51,447 nucleotides of DNA from Candidatus Brocadiaceae bacterium (GTDB lineage: Bacteria > Planctomycetota > Brocadiia > SM23-32). Within the stretch, counting starts at the first letter, position 1, and every line of letters begins with the position of its first letter. Positions 50,679-51,447 of the stretch are shown here, one piece after another. Where the stretch lies: assembly GCA_012728835.1 (NCBI GenBank), contig JAAYEJ010000066.1, forward strand, positions 1-51,447, read 5' to 3'. A model generated the notes under the pieces. The model had not been told where the DNA came from and ran no database searches. It saw nothing but the letters and a program-made list of their open reading frames with translations. The position numbers and the translations under genes are program-made.

Positions 50679-51236
50679 TCAGGCGGGCAGCGTGAGCCGG
50701 TAGATGACGAACGCGAGGAGGCCGAGCCCGGACAGCATGCCGATGGCCACCAGCAGCCAGAGGGGGACGGGGAGCGCGTGCTTCCTGCGGTGTTCGATGT
50801 AGGCGCCGACGAGCCCGCGCGGCCCGACGTTGTCGAACAGATCCAGTGAGCCGTTCGGCGCCTCCGGCTCGGGGGCGGCGTCGGCGGCCGGGTCTTCGTC
50901 GGAGTCGACTGTGAAGGGGCCCTGGGGCAGGGGGACGGCGCGCGTGGGGTCGGAGTCGGGCGGGGCGTCCGCAGCCGCCGTCTCGGCCTGCGGATCACGG
51001 GGGAGAGGTGCCTCAGCCGGAGGGGCCTGGGTCCGCGGGGCAGGGCGGGGCCGAACGGGCTGCGGCGGGGGCGCCGGCGGCGAGGGGGCCTGGCGTGCGG
51101 ACAGGACGGAGAACGTGGCGACCGAGACTTCCACATGGGTTCCGCATCGGCGGCAGGTTCCGGACGGCTTCCGTTCGTCTTCGTAGACGGACAGCGAACC
51201 GCCGCAGACGGGGCAGGTCAGTTCCACCTGTTCCAT
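50679..51236 (-). CDS. Tail-anchored zinc-ribbon protein
   Basis: 185 aa. An N-terminal zinc ribbon, LTCPVCGGSL ... TCRRCGTHV, is followed by a long Pro/Ala/Glu-rich disordered stretch. It ends with a single hydrophobic helix (LWLLVAIGMLSGLGLLAFVIY) three or so residues from the C-terminus. The architecture puts the ribbon in the cytoplasm and the helix in the membrane. No known family is recognised. The ATG at 51236 follows GGAGAG. A -10-like TATACT at 51279-51274 may belong to its promoter. Confidence 0.72.
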   Translation of the reverse strand: MEQVELTCPVCGGSLSVYEDERKPSGTCRRCGTHVEVSVATFSVLSARQAPSPPAPPPQPVRPRPAPRTQAPPAEAPLPRDPQAETAAADAPPDSDPTRAVPLPQGPFTVDSDEDPAADAAPEPEAPNGSLDLFDNVGPRGLVGAYIEHRRKHALPVPLWLLVAIGMLSGLGLLAFVIYRLTLPA

Positions 51237-51273
51237 GGGACTCTCTCCGGAAGCCTTCACGCGTCTGCATGTG

Positions 51274-51279
51274 AGTATA
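51274..51279 (-). promoter_or_regulatory. -10-like element of the tail-anchored zinc-ribbon gene
   Basis: TATACT on the minus strand, 38 nt before the ATG. I find no good -35 at standard spacing. Confidence 0.4.
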
Positions 51280-51332
51280 CCATCTGCGGCGGCTCTGAGT
51301 ATGCGCTATGGGGGGGGCGGGCCTGTCATACG

Positions 51333-51372
51333 CGGATAGTAATGTCCGGTCTTCGGCGGATAGAAATGTCCG
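51333..51372 (+). mobile_element. Left end of an ISNCY-like insertion sequence with paired repeats
   Basis: CGGATAGTAATGTCCG (51333-51348) and CGGATAGAAATGTCCG (51357-51372) are near-identical 16-mers 24 nt apart, just upstream of a transposase start. They look like transposase-binding repeats of the element's left end. The exact terminal base is unknown, although the boundary probably lies near 51320-51333. Confidence 0.6.
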
Positions 51373-51398
51373 CTTTCCTTCGGGTGGAAGGAGAGCGG

Positions 51399-51447
51399 AT
51401 GGAGGGAGACCGGATCGAGATGAGCCAGAAGGAGCGGGATCGGCTCA
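51399..51447 (+). CDS. Transposase, N-terminal fragment running off the window
   Basis: Only the first 16 codons are present. After AGGAG (51388-51392) an ATG opens the frame MEGDRIEMSQKERDRL, which continues past 51447. The MSQKERDRL start is characteristic of ISNCY-type transposases with an integrase core. The open frame and the paired repeats just upstream suggest an intact element begins here. Confidence 0.6.
   Translation, partial: MEGDRIEMSQKERDRL

Overview
The window is a GC-rich (roughly 70 % by eye), gene-dense bacterial chromosome segment made mostly of housekeeping genes. It has 47 protein genes that I can support, the start of a transposase at the right edge, and one tRNA. I lean towards a Planctomycetota-like organism (inference only). 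The reasons are a very large secreted PQQ-type beta-propeller protein next to a secreted prenyltransferase-fold protein and a MoxR/DUF58 pair, many small zinc-ribbon proteins, Hanks-type kinases, and a dnaG-rpoD-zinc-ribbon order. No rRNA is present to settle it. Sigma-70 promoters with 17-18 nt spacers are unusually easy to read, and several genes start with GTG behind a good ribosome binding site.

Layout. 1-347: no gene, REP-like palindromes and a short tandem repeat. 348-9.8 kb: a DUF72 protein, a secreted duplicated-domain protein, pyrD-pyrK, a lipid acyltransferase with a half-length TauE-like permease, then sppA-cysS-M28 peptidase and ribosomal protein S21. 9.8-16.4 kb, minus strand: PQQ propeller protein, prenyltransferase-repeat protein, MoxR and DUF58. 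16.5-20.9 kb, minus: dnaG, rpoD, zinc-ribbon coiled-coil protein. 21-26.3 kb, minus: a GntR-type regulator, an ATP-citrate-lyase-like pair, and a polysaccharide deacetylase. 26.4-31.8 kb: topA, acylphosphatase, a methyltransferase, and a DUF2089 regulator with a membrane protein. 32-38 kb: an MFS transporter, aminotransferase and glycosyltransferase, a Ser/Thr kinase, a receiver-like protein and a metallophosphatase. 38-41 kb: alr, a P-loop kinase and DUF6504. 41-45.5 kb, minus: radical SAM protein, gatB, an acyl carrier protein and a creatininase-family hydrolase. 45.7-48 kb: a zinc-ribbon protein, a GHMP-kinase-like protein and a lipoprotein. 48.2-51.2 kb, minus: tRNA-Val, a membrane protein, a FolD homologue, an MBL hydrolase and a tail-anchored zinc-ribbon protein. 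The right edge enters an insertion sequence.

The most interesting theme is family members whose hallmark catalytic residues are changed. A FolD homologue differs at all three classical active-site positions. An ATP-citrate-lyase-like enzyme keeps its phospho-histidine site but lacks the first citrate-synthase histidine, and it sits under an apparent autoregulated GntR-type promoter. There are also a receiver without its phospho-acceptor Asp, a kinase with Gln in place of the catalytic-loop Asn, a metallophosphatase with GNGE instead of GNH(D/E), an MBL protein with HxHxPH, and a GHMP-fold protein with a degenerate ATP loop. The ATP-citrate-lyase-like operon and the DUF2089/membrane-protein pair are the best candidates for undescribed functions. 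I saw no defence island, CRISPR array or prophage.
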